Made by a program: the position numbers and the translations under genes
Shown: positions 17,601-25,871 of the stretch, in pieces
How positions within the stretch are numbered: position 1 is the first letter of the stretch
Layout: every line of letters starts with the position of its first letter
DNA from: an uncultured Selenomonadales bacterium
GTDB lineage: Bacteria; Bacillota; Negativicutes; Selenomonadales; Selenomonadaceae
Assembly: GCA_937910665.1 (NCBI GenBank)
Contig: CALEPR010000108.1
Span: forward strand, 1 to 64,000
Direction: 5' to 3'
Length of the DNA stretch: 64,000 nt
The notes under the pieces: generated by a model
The model's database searches: none
What the model was told of the DNA's origin: nothing
Seen by the model: only the letters and a program-made list of their open reading frames with translations

Positions 17601-17828
17601 ATTATCAGCAAAGTTCAAACTATGCGACGCGATTCAAATTTTGAAGTCACTAACAGAATTAAAATTTTTGCGTCGGGAAATGAAAAACTTGCAAAAATTA
17701 TCAAGAAAAATTCTGCAGAAATTAAATCTATCACGCTGGCTGATGAAATTATTTTTGAAAAAATTTCTGACGCTAAAGACTGGGACATTAACGGCGAAAA
17801 AATTTCTCTCGGCGTAGAAAAAGTTTGA
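14688..17828 (+). CDS. ileS: Isoleucyl-tRNA synthetase, type 2
   Basis: Charges tRNA-Ile. The 1046-residue class I synthetase shows the HIGH-type motif PPTANGQPHIGHVLTR, a CP1 editing domain (WTTTPWTLPSNL), the zinc-like CPRCGTPLSSHE and KMSKSKGNAV. Segments such as AGWDTHGLPVELEVEK, the length and the C-terminal anticodon domain fit the eukaryote-like IleRS2 class rather than the shorter IleRS1 of most Bacillota. The ATG at 14688 has GGAGG upstream; a 39-codon longer frame lacks one. No T-box leader is visible upstream. A terminator hairpin lies about 90 bases after the stop. Confidence 0.96.
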   Translation: MNLYKKVDTNLNFASREKEVENFWAENKIADKAISQREGCKDYTFYDGPPTANGQPHIGHVLTRVIKDLFPRYHSMKGEKVLRKAGWDTHGLPVELEVEKLIGINGKDQIEAYGIEPFIKKCRESVWKYKAMWEEFSGVVGFWADMENPYITYENNYIESEWWALKKIWEKDLLYKGHKVVPYCPRCGTPLSSHEVSLGYKDLKERSAVVKFKAVDDDAFYLAWTTTPWTLPSNLVLCVNPKVDYVKVEVDGVKYILAEALVEKVFADFEGEKKILAKFKGQDLEFKKYEPLYPFADEIVKKSGKKNVFIVVCDDYVTTEDGTGIVHCAPAFGEDDNRVCKKYDTPFVQFVDGKGNMTQETYWAGTFVKDADPLVLEDLKKSGKLFKAPVFEHSYPHCWRCDTPLIYYARESWFIKMTAVKENLLKNNSQINWIPPTIGTGRFGDWLEHVQDWGISRNRYWGTPLNIWECSCGHQHSIGSIEELKSLSKNCPEDIELHRPYIDNVTFSCEKCGGEMHRVPEVIDCWFDSGAMPFAQWHYPFENKEIFENHFPADFISEAVDQTRGWFYSLLAISTLLFDKPSFENVIVLGLVLDKDGQKMSKSKGNAVAPMETLKKHGADAIRWYFYENSAPWLPNKFSDDAVTEGQRKFLGTLWNTYAFFVLYANIDNFDATKYQLDYDKLSVMDKWCLSRLNSVVKTVDESLAAYKVPETAKTLQSFIDELSNWYVRRSRARFWAKGMEQDKINAYMTLYTALVTFAKISAPMIPFITENIYRNLVCSIDNSAPESVHLCDFPVAEEKFIDSELEKNMDEVLKIVVLGRAARNSANIKNRQPVEKMFVKAPATLPEFFVEIVEDELNVKSVEFRADMEEFVKYNIKPNFRVLGKKVGKKMSAVQNILKTLDGAKSKVELDKTGELKISVEGEEIILTQEDIEISVAQSEGYNCQTDNEISIALSTTLTPELIEEGFVREIISKVQTMRRDSNFEVTNRIKIFASGNEKLAKIIKKNSAEIKSITLADEIIFEKISDAKDWDINGEKISLGVEKV

Positions 17829-17914
17829 ACGTTGCGAAATAAAATCGCGCAAACCGAAGGCGACGCCACGTTGCCGGAGAAAAAAATTTAATCTCGCGAG
17901 AAATAAAAAAAATT

Positions 17915-17946
17915 ACTTCGGCAGAAAAATTTTTGTCGAAGTTTTT
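17915..17946 (+). terminator. Terminator after ileS
   Basis: ACTTCG (17915-17920) pairs with CGAAGT (17937-17942), with an internal AAAAA/TTTTT extension, followed by a T run. Confidence 0.65.
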
Positions 17947-17981
17947 CTGTCTCAAATTTAATTTTTTTGTCGCAGAAATTT

Positions 17982-18010
17982 TTGAGTTTTTAAATTTGCT
18001 GTGCTATACT
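17982..18010 (+). promoter_or_regulatory. Promoter of alaS
   Basis: TTGAGT (17982-17987), 17-base spacer and TATACT (18005-18010) lie 35 bases before the alaS start. Confidence 0.65.
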
Positions 18011-18045
18011 TTCGCAGTTAGAAAATTTTTTGGAGGTTGAAAATT

Positions 18046-20670
18046 TTGAAATATATGACTGGTAATGAAATTCGCACAGCGTACATTAAATTTTTTGAAG
18101 AAAAGCATGGACATTTACATTTGCCGAGCGCATCTTTGATTCCGAAAGATGATCCGACGCTTTTGATGATTGGCGCGGGCATGGCTCCGTTCAAGGCATT
18201 TTTTACCGGCAAAGTTACTCCTCCGCGTCGCAGAGTGACAACTTCGCAACGTTGCGTGAGAACCGGTGACATTGAAAACGTCGGACGCACTGCAAGGCAT
18301 CATACTTATTTTGAAATGCTGGGAAATTTTTCTTTCGGCGATTATTTTAAAGCTGAAGCAATTCCTTGGGCTTGGGAATTTTTGACTGAAGTTTGCGGAC
18401 TTCCGAAAGACAAACTTTGGGTTTCAATTTATCCGAAGGACGACGAGGCAGAAAAAATTTGGTTGCAGCAAAAAGGTTTAATTTCTTCGCACATTGTAAA
18501 AATGGAAGATAATTTTTGGGAAATTGGAACAGGCGGACCTTGCGGGCCGGACAGCGAAATTTATATTGACTTGGGCGAAGAACGCGGCTGCGGAAAAGAT
18601 ACTTGCGCTCCAGGTTGCGACTGCGACAGATATTTGGAAATTTGGAACTTGGTTTTCACGCAGTACAACAAAACTGAGGACGGCAAGTATGAACCGCTCG
18701 AACATAAAAATATTGATACAGGTTGCGGACTTGAAAGACTTGCATCAGTTATGCAAAATAAAATGACAAATTTTGAAACTGATTTGCTGTTTCCAATTAT
18801 CGAGTACGTCGAAAAAATTTCCGGCTTGAAGTACGGCGCGGACGCGAAGAAAGATATTTCTTTCAAAGTCATTGCCGACCACGCAAGAAGTATGTCCGTT
18901 ATGATTATGGACGGAATTTTGCCTTCAAACGAAGGGCGCGGCTATGTTTTGAGAAGAATTTTGCGTCGCGCAATTCGTCACGGCAGAATGTTGGGAATTA
19001 AAAATGCTTTTCTTGAAGGCGCAGTCGACGCGGTGAAAAAAATTTATGACGGCGTGGACGACTTCGAGGAACTTTCAAACAACATTGACTACATTAAAAA
19101 AGTTATTCGCATTGAGGAAGATAAATTTGCAAAAACTTTGACGCAGGGAATGGAACTTTTGACGAAAGAAATTGATGCGGTGAAAAATTCCGGAAAAACT
19201 GAACTCGGCGGCGAATTTATTTTTAAACTTTATGACACTTATGGATTTCCTTACGAACTCACGGAAGAAATTTTGCAGGAAAATAATTTGACTCCAGACA
19301 AAAAAGGTTTCGACGCTGAAATGGAAAATCAACGCCAACGCGCTAGAAATGCTCGCAGTGCAAATGAATGGGCGGCAATTCCTGACCTTTCAAGCATCGA
19401 CACAAAAAATTTGAAAGTTGACGAAAAAGTTTCTGAATCAAAAATTGTGGCGATTTGGGAAAAAGGAAAATTGCTTGATGAAGTTGCGGACGGCGCGGAA
19501 GTTGGAATTATTTTAGAAAAAACTCCTTTCTATGCTGAAGGCGGCGGACAAGTCGGCGACTGCGGAGAATTTTTTGGCGAAGTCGGTAAAGTTCGCGTCG
19601 ATAATGCTAAAAAACTTGCGGACGGAACTGTTTATCACGAAGCGTACATTGAGGAAGGACAAATTAAAGTCGGCGAAGTTGTCAAAATTAAAATCGACGC
19701 GGATAAAAAACTTTCTTCAGCAAGAAATCACACTGCAACGCATTTACTTCAAGCCGCGTTAAGAAAAATTGTCGGCGAACAAGTTCATCAAGCAGGAAGT
19801 TTAGTCACGCCGGAGCGTTTGCGTTTCGATTTTTCAAATTTTGAACCTGTCACGCCTGCTCAACTTGCCGAAGTCGAGGAACTCGTCAACGAAGAAATTT
19901 TAAAAGCGATTGACGTTGACATTCAGCAAATGAAAATTGACGACGCAAAAAAACTCGGCGCGATGGCACTTTTCGGCGAAAAGTACGGCGATATTGTTCG
20001 CGTGGTCAGCGTTCCAAATTTCAGCGTGGAACTTTGCGGCGGCAGTCACGTGAAAAATGTCGGGCAAATTGGCAGATTTAAAATTGTCAGCGAAAGCGGA
20101 ATTGCAGCGGGTGTTCGCAGAATTGAGGCAATTACAGGTCGCGCGGCAATTAACGACGCTAACAAACAGACAGAAATTTTGGATTTTGTTTCAAAAATTT
20201 TAAAAGTTCGCGCAGAAGATTTACCTGCACAAGTTGAAAAAATTTTGTCGGAAGATAAAATTATGAAAAAGCAGCTCGACGAAGTCCAAGCAGTGCGCGA
20301 AAAAGCTGAAGCGCAACAACTTTTAATGGCGGCGAAAAAAATCGGCGAATTAAATTATGTTTCAGGAATTGCGAAGGCGAAAGATATGGATTCACTCCGC
20401 GAAATTGCAGACTTTTTGAGTGGGAAGTTGGAGCAGGGCGTTTTAGTTTTGGCGGCTGTCAATGAAGGAAAAATTTCTTTGGTCGTCAAGGCTGATAAAA
20501 AAGCTGTCGCGCTCGGTATTCACTCCGGAAAAATTGTTAAAGAAATTGCAAAAATTATCGGCGGTGGCGGAGGAGGTCGTCCAGATATGGCGCAAGCCGG
20601 CGGAAAAAATCCTGACGCTTTGCCGCAGATGTTTGAGAAGGCAGAGGAAATTGTTAAGTCGCAACTTTGA
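18046..20670 (+). CDS. alaS: Alanyl-tRNA synthetase
   Basis: Charges tRNA-Ala. An 874-residue class II synthetase with the usual order: catalytic domain (about 1-240, with MIGAGMAPFK, RTARHHTYFEMLGNFSFGDY and GGPCGPDSE), tRNA recognition domain, editing domain with HTATHLL and the C-x3-H zinc pattern in LCGGSHV, a coiled coil and the C-Ala domain ending GGGGGGRPDMAQAGG. TTG 18046 lies eight bases after GGAGGT and is preferred; ATG 18055 is the alternative. No T-box is seen. Confidence 0.97.
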   Translation: MKYMTGNEIRTAYIKFFEEKHGHLHLPSASLIPKDDPTLLMIGAGMAPFKAFFTGKVTPPRRRVTTSQRCVRTGDIENVGRTARHHTYFEMLGNFSFGDYFKAEAIPWAWEFLTEVCGLPKDKLWVSIYPKDDEAEKIWLQQKGLISSHIVKMEDNFWEIGTGGPCGPDSEIYIDLGEERGCGKDTCAPGCDCDRYLEIWNLVFTQYNKTEDGKYEPLEHKNIDTGCGLERLASVMQNKMTNFETDLLFPIIEYVEKISGLKYGADAKKDISFKVIADHARSMSVMIMDGILPSNEGRGYVLRRILRRAIRHGRMLGIKNAFLEGAVDAVKKIYDGVDDFEELSNNIDYIKKVIRIEEDKFAKTLTQGMELLTKEIDAVKNSGKTELGGEFIFKLYDTYGFPYELTEEILQENNLTPDKKGFDAEMENQRQRARNARSANEWAAIPDLSSIDTKNLKVDEKVSESKIVAIWEKGKLLDEVADGAEVGIILEKTPFYAEGGGQVGDCGEFFGEVGKVRVDNAKKLADGTVYHEAYIEEGQIKVGEVVKIKIDADKKLSSARNHTATHLLQAALRKIVGEQVHQAGSLVTPERLRFDFSNFEPVTPAQLAEVEELVNEEILKAIDVDIQQMKIDDAKKLGAMALFGEKYGDIVRVVSVPNFSVELCGGSHVKNVGQIGRFKIVSESGIAAGVRRIEAITGRAAINDANKQTEILDFVSKILKVRAEDLPAQVEKILSEDKIMKKQLDEVQAVREKAEAQQLLMAAKKIGELNYVSGIAKAKDMDSLREIADFLSGKLEQGVLVLAAVNEGKISLVVKADKKAVALGIHSGKIVKEIAKIIGGGGGGRPDMAQAGGKNPDALPQMFEKAEEIVKSQL

Positions 20671-20706
20671 ATAGTTGTCGGCAAAGATTTTTTAGGAGGG
20701 GTTTAA

Positions 20707-21135
20707 ATGTTTGGAATTATTGTTGGCACTCACGGAATTTTTTCCAGCGAATTGGTTCAGTCCTGCGCGATGATTTGCGGACAAAAAGATTACATTAAGT
20801 CAGTAACTTTTGTGCAAGGCGAGAGTGTAGAAAAAATTGCTGAAAAATATCAAAATGCAATTCATGAACTCGGCGATCCCAAACACGTTTTGTTTTTGGT
20901 CGATCTGCGCGGGGGAAGTCCTTACAACGCGGCGACTCAGCTTGTCAAAAAAAATCCTGATTTCGGAATTGTCACCGGCGTAAATTTGCCAATGTTGATC
21001 GCGATGGTTTACGAGGACGATGCCGACATCAAAACGCTGATTGAAAAAGCAATTCACGGTGGCAGCGAGGGAATGTATCCCGCGACTTGTGAAATGTTAA
21101 ATGCGCCTGAAGAAATTCCCGAGAGCGACGAATAA
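20707..21135 (+). CDS. PTS EIIA component, mannose family
   Basis: A 142-residue EIIA-Man domain, a phosphocarrier taking phosphate from HPr onto His9 in the GTHG motif near the N-terminus. LVDLRGGSPYNAA and VTGVNLPML are conserved in the family. IIB, IIC and IID genes are not adjacent, so this may be a lone carrier that serves distant permeases or a regulatory role. It starts at ATG 20707 after AGGAGGGG and is 36 bases downstream of alaS. Two duplicated terminators follow. Confidence 0.9.
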   Translation: MFGIIVGTHGIFSSELVQSCAMICGQKDYIKSVTFVQGESVEKIAEKYQNAIHELGDPKHVLFLVDLRGGSPYNAATQLVKKNPDFGIVTGVNLPMLIAMVYEDDADIKTLIEKAIHGGSEGMYPATCEMLNAPEEIPESDE

Positions 21136-21162
21136 AATATTTTTCGAGGAAAAAATTTTTTC

Positions 21163-21188
21163 TCCGACTTCGGTCGGAATTTTTTTTT
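21163..21188 (+). terminator. Terminator after the EIIA gene, first copy
   Basis: TCCGAC/GTCGGA (21163-21168, 21173-21178) with a TTCG loop and a nine-base T run. Confidence 0.85.
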
Positions 21189-21278
21189 GCGCTCATACAA
21201 AAAAATTTTGCGGCGAAATAATTTGCAGAAATTTTTCGACAGGGAGCAAAATAAAATATTTTTCGGGAAAATTTTTTC

Positions 21279-21304
21279 TCCGACTTCGCTCGGAATTTTT
21301 TTTT
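21279..21304 (+). terminator. Terminator, second copy
   Basis: TCCGA/TCGGA (21279-21283, 21290-21294) with loop CTTCGC and a T run. One base in the loop-closing position differs from the first copy. Confidence 0.8.
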
Positions 21305-21394
21305 GCGCTCATACAAAAAAATTTTTGCGGCAGGGATTATTAAAGTTTTCGGCGAAATAATTTGCAGAAATTTTTCGACAGGGAGGGAGCAAAG

Positions 21395-22399
21395 ATGGAT
21401 TTAAATATTCTTTGGTTTATTTTGATAACAGTCTTGTTCACAGGATTTTTTGTCTTGGAAGGATTTGATTACGGAGTTGGAATGTTGCTTTTTGGTCGCT
21501 CGGAAAAAACTCGCAACCAATTTGTAAAATCTATCGGACCGATTTGGGACGCAAACGAAGTCTGGATGATCACGGCGGGCGGTGCGGCGTTCGCGGCATT
21601 TCCACATTTCTACGCTACAATGTTCAGTACATTTTATCTCGCGCTGTTTTTAATGCTGTTCGCTTTGATAATGCGCGGCGTGGCTTTTGAGTTGCGCGGA
21701 AAATTTCAAAGTTCAGACTGGAAAACTTTTTGGGACGGCGCGATAATTTTCGGAAGTTTTGTACCTGCGCTTTTGTGGGGCGTGGCAGTCGCAAATTTAA
21801 TTCAAGGCTTGCCGATTGATCCGCAGATGCATTATCTTGGAAACTTTTTTAATTTGCTCAGTCCTTACACAATTTTAGTCGGCGTGATGTTTGTCGCTCT
21901 GTTTTTATTTCACGGCTTGAACTTTTTGACAATGAAATTGGCAGACGAAAAACTTCTCTACGACCTGACAAAAAAATCTTGGCGAGTTGGTTTTTTTGCT
22001 TGCGCGACTTATTTAATTTTTATCGTGACAAATATTTTGACGCAAATGTTCGGGCCGGATTTGTCGGCGAAGTCGATTGTCTGCATAGTAATTTTTTCTT
22101 CGGCGTTGGGCGTTCTTTACAGTGCGTGGCAATTTGCTCGCGTGGGAAGATTTAAACCTGCCTTTCTCGGAACGACAGTAGTGACCGCGATGTCAACCGT
22201 AGGATTTTTTGCCGCACTCTTTCCCAATTTAATGATTTCCAGTTTGAGGCCGGAATTTAATTTGACGATTTACAATGCGTCGTCAACTCAGCACACTTTG
22301 ACGGTCATGACTGTGGCGGCGGTAATTTTTGTTCCGATAGTTTTGTGTTATCAAGCGTGGACTTACAAAATTTTCAAAGAAAGGATCTCGGCAGAATGA
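21395..22399 (+). CDS. cydB: Cytochrome bd oxidase subunit II
   Basis: A 334-residue membrane protein with about eight or nine transmembrane helices, the second subunit of the quinol oxidase that reduces oxygen at very low concentration. The start MDLNILWFILITVLFTGFF and the segments LEGFDYGVGM, GPIWDANEVWMITAGGA and RGVAFELRGK are hallmarks of CydB. cydA normally lies directly upstream but is replaced here by duplicated terminators, so subunit I must be encoded elsewhere or be lost. ATG 21395 follows GGGAGGGAG. The next gene overlaps it by four bases (ATGA). Confidence 0.95.
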   Translation: MDLNILWFILITVLFTGFFVLEGFDYGVGMLLFGRSEKTRNQFVKSIGPIWDANEVWMITAGGAAFAAFPHFYATMFSTFYLALFLMLFALIMRGVAFELRGKFQSSDWKTFWDGAIIFGSFVPALLWGVAVANLIQGLPIDPQMHYLGNFFNLLSPYTILVGVMFVALFLFHGLNFLTMKLADEKLLYDLTKKSWRVGFFACATYLIFIVTNILTQMFGPDLSAKSIVCIVIFSSALGVLYSAWQFARVGRFKPAFLGTTVVTAMSTVGFFAALFPNLMISSLRPEFNLTIYNASSTQHTLTVMTVAAVIFVPIVLCYQAWTYKIFKERISAE

Positions 22400-22614
22400 A
22401 AAAATTTTTTGCGGTAATTTTTGCGGGAATAATTTTGTTGACGACGGCAAATGTTTTGTCGGCGAATTATGTCGGAAACAGCAATTCAAAAAAATTTCAC
22501 TACTCGGACTGCGCTTCTGCGGCGAAGATAAAACCTGCGAACAAAATTATTTTTTCTTCCCGCGACGAGGCTGTTGCGAGCGGCTATGTTCAATGCAAAA
22601 TTTGTCAGCCGTGA
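22396..22614 (+). CDS. Small exported Cys/His protein (Ada-like zinc motif)
   Basis: A 72-residue protein with a signal peptide (1 to about 22). Its mature part, YVGNSNSKKFHYSDC then YVQCKIC, matches the metal-binding fold seen in the Ada N-terminus and appended to some secreted nucleases and competence proteins, with three Cys and one His as possible ligands. It overlaps the cydB stop by four bases, so it is translated with cydB. Its function is unknown. Confidence 0.75.
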   Translation: MKKFFAVIFAGIILLTTANVLSANYVGNSNSKKFHYSDCASAAKIKPANKIIFSSRDEAVASGYVQCKICQP

Positions 22615-22673
22615 AATTCTGTCGAAGAAAAATTTTATTTGTTCAGAAAAAAAATTTTAGGTGAAAGCAATTC

Positions 22674-23273
22674 ATGAGTTCAAAAGCAATGACGACTCTG
22701 GTCGAGTCGCTTACAAAATTGCCGGGTGTCGGAGCAAAAACTGCCGCTCGGCTTGCTTATCATATCGTGGAAATGAAATCGGACGACGTGGAGAAATTGG
22801 CGGCGGCTATCCGCAATGTCAAAAATGAAACTCACGCCTGTAAAATTTGTTTCAATACTATCGACAAAAGTCGCGAAGTTTGCGAAATTTGCGAATCGAA
22901 AAAGCGGAACGGAAAAATTATTTGCGTCGTGAAAGATGCGAAAGACTTGGACGCGATCGAACGCGCAGGTTTTTTTGAAGGAAAATATCATGTCACAGGC
23001 GGTTTAATTTCTCCGCTCGCCGGAATCACTCAGGAAGATATTCATTTGCGCGAACTTATAAATCGCGTCGGTGAAAATGAAATTGAAGAAATTATTATCG
23101 CCTTCGAGCCGACTGTCGAGGGCGACGCGACGGCTTTATTTATTGCGCGGCTGTTAAATCCTGCGGGCGTGAAAGTTACAAAACTTGCCAGAGGTTTGGC
23201 TGTCGGCGCGGATTTTGCAGGAACGGACAGCGTGACTCTTGCAAAGGCGATTGAAAACAGAATACCGGTATGA
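22674..23273 (+). CDS. recR: Recombination protein RecR
   Basis: A 199-residue partner of RecF/RecO in RecA loading at gaps. An N-terminal helix-hairpin-helix (LPGVGAKTAARLA), a C4 zinc finger (CKICFNTIDKSREVCEIC), a Toprim domain (CVVKDAKDLDAIE) and C-terminal TKLARGLAVGADF are all in order. The usual dnaX and ebfC/yaaK neighbours are absent. The upstream ribosome site AGGTGAA is moderate. A palindromic heptanucleotide array starts right after the stop. Confidence 0.96.
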   Translation: MSSKAMTTLVESLTKLPGVGAKTAARLAYHIVEMKSDDVEKLAAAIRNVKNETHACKICFNTIDKSREVCEICESKKRNGKIICVVKDAKDLDAIERAGFFEGKYHVTGGLISPLAGITQEDIHLRELINRVGENEIEEIIIAFEPTVEGDATALFIARLLNPAGVKVTKLARGLAVGADFAGTDSVTLAKAIENRIPV

Positions 23274-23348
23274 TAGTGAGGAATTAGGAATTAGGAATGT
23301 GGAATGAGGAATTTTAACTCCTCACTCCTAACTCCTAATTCCTAATTA
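23274..23348 (+). repeat. Palindromic heptanucleotide array between recR and ftsY
   Basis: Heptad units GGAATTA/GGAATGA on the left arm and CTCCTAA/TTCCTAA on the right arm can fold into a long hairpin. It begins directly after the recR stop codon and ends just before the ftsY ribosome site. Confidence 0.85.
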
Positions 23349-23367
23349 GCAGAAAGGAGTTTTGAGC

Positions 23368-24282
23368 GTGGGATTTTTTGACAAACTGAAAGCCGGGTTG
23401 AGCAAGACTAAAGAAAAATTTTCCGACAAGATTGACGAACTTTTGCATGGCGCGACAAAAATTGACGACGCACTTCTTGACGAATTGGAAGAAACTTTGA
23501 TAATGGCGGACGTTGGAACAAAGACAACTGAAAAGTTAATCGAAGGACTTCGCAAAGGTATTCGCAAGTCTGAAATAAATTCTGCCGACGACGTGAAAAA
23601 ATTTTTGTCGAATCAAATTCGCGAACTTTTGAATGCGGAGGAAGGAAAGACAGAGGAAGTGAAACCGCCGAAAGTTATTTTGATGATCGGCGTGAACGGC
23701 GCAGGCAAGACGACGACTATCGGAAAACTCTCTGCCTATTATCAGTCGCTGGGAAAAAAAGTTATGGTTGCGGCGGCTGATACTTTTCGTGCGGCGGCGA
23801 TAGATCAGTTGGAAGTTTGGGCGCAGAGAACAGGCGCAGAGATTGTCAAGCGCGAGGAAGGAGCAAATCCTTCGTCAGTCGCTTTGACGGCGGCGAGGGC
23901 GGCTGTCGAAAAAAATTTTGATATTTTAATCGTGGACACTGCCGGACGACTTCAAAATAAATTTAATTTGATGGAGGAGTTGAAAAAAATCAATCGCATC
24001 ATCGGCAAGGGAATTTCAGGTGCGCCGCACGAAGTTTTGCTTGTCCTCGACGCGACGACCGGGCAAAATGCACTTCGCCAAGCTGAAATGTTTTCCAACG
24101 CCGCCGAAGTCACCGGAATTGTTTTGACTAAGTTGGACGGAACGGCAAAAGGCGGAATGATCATCGGAATCAAGGAAGAATTAAATATTCCTGTCAAATG
24201 GATCGGTATCGGCGAAGGCGCAGAGGATTTGCGTCCTTTCAACGCGAAAGATTTTGCCGACGCACTTTTTGGAATCAGATAA
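23368..24282 (+). CDS. ftsY: Signal recognition particle receptor FtsY
   Basis: A 304-residue SRP GTPase that docks ribosome-SRP complexes at the membrane. It has a short N domain without the long acidic A region and the G domain with Walker A GVNGAGKTTT, DTFRAAAIDQL, DTAGRLQNK and TKLDGTAKGG. GTG 23368 lies eight bases after AAAGGAG and is preferred over TTG 23362. ffh and smc are not nearby. The gene ends five bases from a convergent gene. Confidence 0.96.
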   Translation: MGFFDKLKAGLSKTKEKFSDKIDELLHGATKIDDALLDELEETLIMADVGTKTTEKLIEGLRKGIRKSEINSADDVKKFLSNQIRELLNAEEGKTEEVKPPKVILMIGVNGAGKTTTIGKLSAYYQSLGKKVMVAAADTFRAAAIDQLEVWAQRTGAEIVKREEGANPSSVALTAARAAVEKNFDILIVDTAGRLQNKFNLMEELKKINRIIGKGISGAPHEVLLVLDATTGQNALRQAEMFSNAAEVTGIVLTKLDGTAKGGMIIGIKEELNIPVKWIGIGEGAEDLRPFNAKDFADALFGIR

Positions 24283-24287
24283 ATTTT

Positions 24288-25187
24288 TCAGCGCAAAGAA
24301 CTTTCATGCTCAATATCGAAAAGCGATTCAGTTTCAGAAATAATTTCCTCAGTCTCGGGACGCGAGGAAAATTTTTTTAAGTTGCGATAAAAATTTTCGC
24401 GGTGGACGACGACCGAGCGAATAAAAGCCGCCGCATAATCGGTGAAAAATTTTTCCTCATCAAAAAGTTGCCAAAAATTTTTTACGCTTTCTTCGGGCGA
24501 AACATCATACTCAATTCTGTGCAAAAGTCTGGAAAGTTTGTCGCGAACTTCAAAAGTAAACATCGACTTCAAAAGCGCGAGTTCAGGCATCGAACGCGCC
24601 GCACGAATCATCCAAAATTCAACTTCCAAGTCGCCGCCGAGATTTTCAAAACCGCAGTCTACCAATTTTTTCAAAAGTTCTGGCGGAGCTTTTTTTCTCA
24701 GAGGCATTGCGCGAATATGTTTGTAAAATGACGCATACAAAAGTCTTTCAAATTCCAGCCGCGTGTAGAATCTTGAAACAATTCCTCCAAAATGTCCGCG
24801 CATAAGTTTTTCCAAAAAAATCCAGTGCCGAACATTTCTAAAACTTGTCAGCCAAATTCCTGTCTGTTTCAAATAACGCGAAAAACCGGCGGCAATATCT
24901 TGAGGATTTATTACAACTTCCAAAGTCAAGTCGCCGATTATCAGATCAAAAAATTCTTCGTCGAAAGGCAAAATTTCTTCGCGATAGTCCATTAAAAAAA
25001 TTTTTACTCGCGAATCGTCTTCAAATTTTTCCGCAACGTCTTCGTCGGGCGTGATAAAAAAAATTTCTGCCGTCGGAAATCTTTCCTCAAGTTCCGAAAT
25101 ATAATCTGAACTTTCCACGACCAAAATTTTTTGAAAAAAATCTCCGCCTTCAATAAAATTTGTCAAACTTGGTTTTATTTCTTCCAT
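24288..25187 (-). CDS. Degenerate methyltransferase-like protein
   Basis: A 299-residue cytoplasmic protein. The first 170 residues follow the strand-helix order of class I methyltransferases (ILVVESSDY, AEIFFITPD, FDLIIGDLTLEVV) and contain FRNVRHWIFLEKLMRGHF, which resembles the HNVQHW segment of methyltransferases linked to glycan synthesis. The glycine-rich SAM loop is missing, so activity is doubtful. The C-terminal half is helical and unknown. The ribosome site is weak. It converges on ftsY. Confidence 0.5.
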   Translation of the reverse strand: MEEIKPSLTNFIEGGDFFQKILVVESSDYISELEERFPTAEIFFITPDEDVAEKFEDDSRVKIFLMDYREEILPFDEEFFDLIIGDLTLEVVINPQDIAAGFSRYLKQTGIWLTSFRNVRHWIFLEKLMRGHFGGIVSRFYTRLEFERLLYASFYKHIRAMPLRKKAPPELLKKLVDCGFENLGGDLEVEFWMIRAARSMPELALLKSMFTFEVRDKLSRLLHRIEYDVSPEESVKNFWQLFDEEKFFTDYAAAFIRSVVVHRENFYRNLKKFSSRPETEEIISETESLFDIEHESSLR

Positions 25188-25373
25188 AATAAAAAATCAT
25201 CTTCCCAACAAAAAAATTTTTACATCTACAACTAAATTTCTGCGGACTGTTTCTTTCATCTCCGCAAATTTTCCTGCCAATTTTCGCACAAAAAAAACTG
25301 ACAAACCTCATTGACTTAATTTTCATGGAACTTCAGAAATTCTTGCTGACTTTAAATTTTTAATCTAAATTTA

Positions 25374-25402
25374 ATGACAGGCAAAAAAAAAATTTGTAGA
25401 AT
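25374..25402 (+). promoter_or_regulatory. Candidate promoter of the small exported proteins
   Basis: ATGACA (25374-25379), 17-base spacer and TAGAAT (25397-25402), about 75 bases before the first start codon. Confidence 0.4.
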
Positions 25403-25479
25403 ACAGAAAAATTGGAAGGCGATGGGGAAAAATTTTTTCATCAGCTTGAGTCGCAAAATTGTTTTGAAAGGCAAATTCA

Positions 25480-25845
25480 ATGCAAGCAAGTTTTAAAATT
25501 TTGGCGGCGGTTGCAATTTTAATTACAGTAACTTTTGAAGTTTCGGAAGTCCAAGCGGCGGATATAAATTTTCAGGAATTGAGGAGCCGAATTGCGATGC
25601 CTGTTCTGCCCGAAAAAATTCGCTACAGAAATTCCAAACGCGGATCGACAAGAATAACTTATCAGCCGAAAGAATTTCCGCGCCGTATGCAGAAAGATGA
25701 AAATAATCAGCCTGTCTATGTTCAAAGGCAACCGAAACAGCCGCCGAAAGTTTATGTTGTGCGTCGCCCGACAGCTTACCCGGGTCAACGAGGTTCAATG
25801 CCGCCAAAAAGTTTCGGACCTCCGCGAGCAAGGTATGTGCATTGA
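25480..25845 (+). CDS. Exported basic Pro/Arg-rich protein
   Basis: A 121-residue protein with a signal peptide ending VQAA (about residue 27). The mature part is strongly basic and rich in Pro, Arg, Gln and Tyr (KQPPKVYVVRRP, PPRARYVH) and probably unstructured. I do not recognise a family. The start follows GAAAGGC. A second small exported protein follows 26 bases later, suggesting a two-gene unit that works at the envelope. Confidence 0.6.
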   Translation: MQASFKILAAVAILITVTFEVSEVQAADINFQELRSRIAMPVLPEKIRYRNSKRGSTRITYQPKEFPRRMQKDENNQPVYVQRQPKQPPKVYVVRRPTAYPGQRGSMPPKSFGPPRARYVH

Positions 25846-25871
25846 AAAATTTTTAGCAAGGAATGAGTTAT

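Larger units (their letters stand above)
21131..21394 (+). repeat. Tandem duplication of the terminator region before cydB
   Basis: Two direct copies of roughly 120 and 145 bases (about 21131-21249 and 21250-21394) each hold a TTCG-type terminator, the GCGCTCATACAAAAAAATTT segment and a GACAGGGAG ribosome-site segment. The second copy carries an extra block of about 22 bases near 21330. The last copy ends at the cydB start. Confidence 0.9.
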
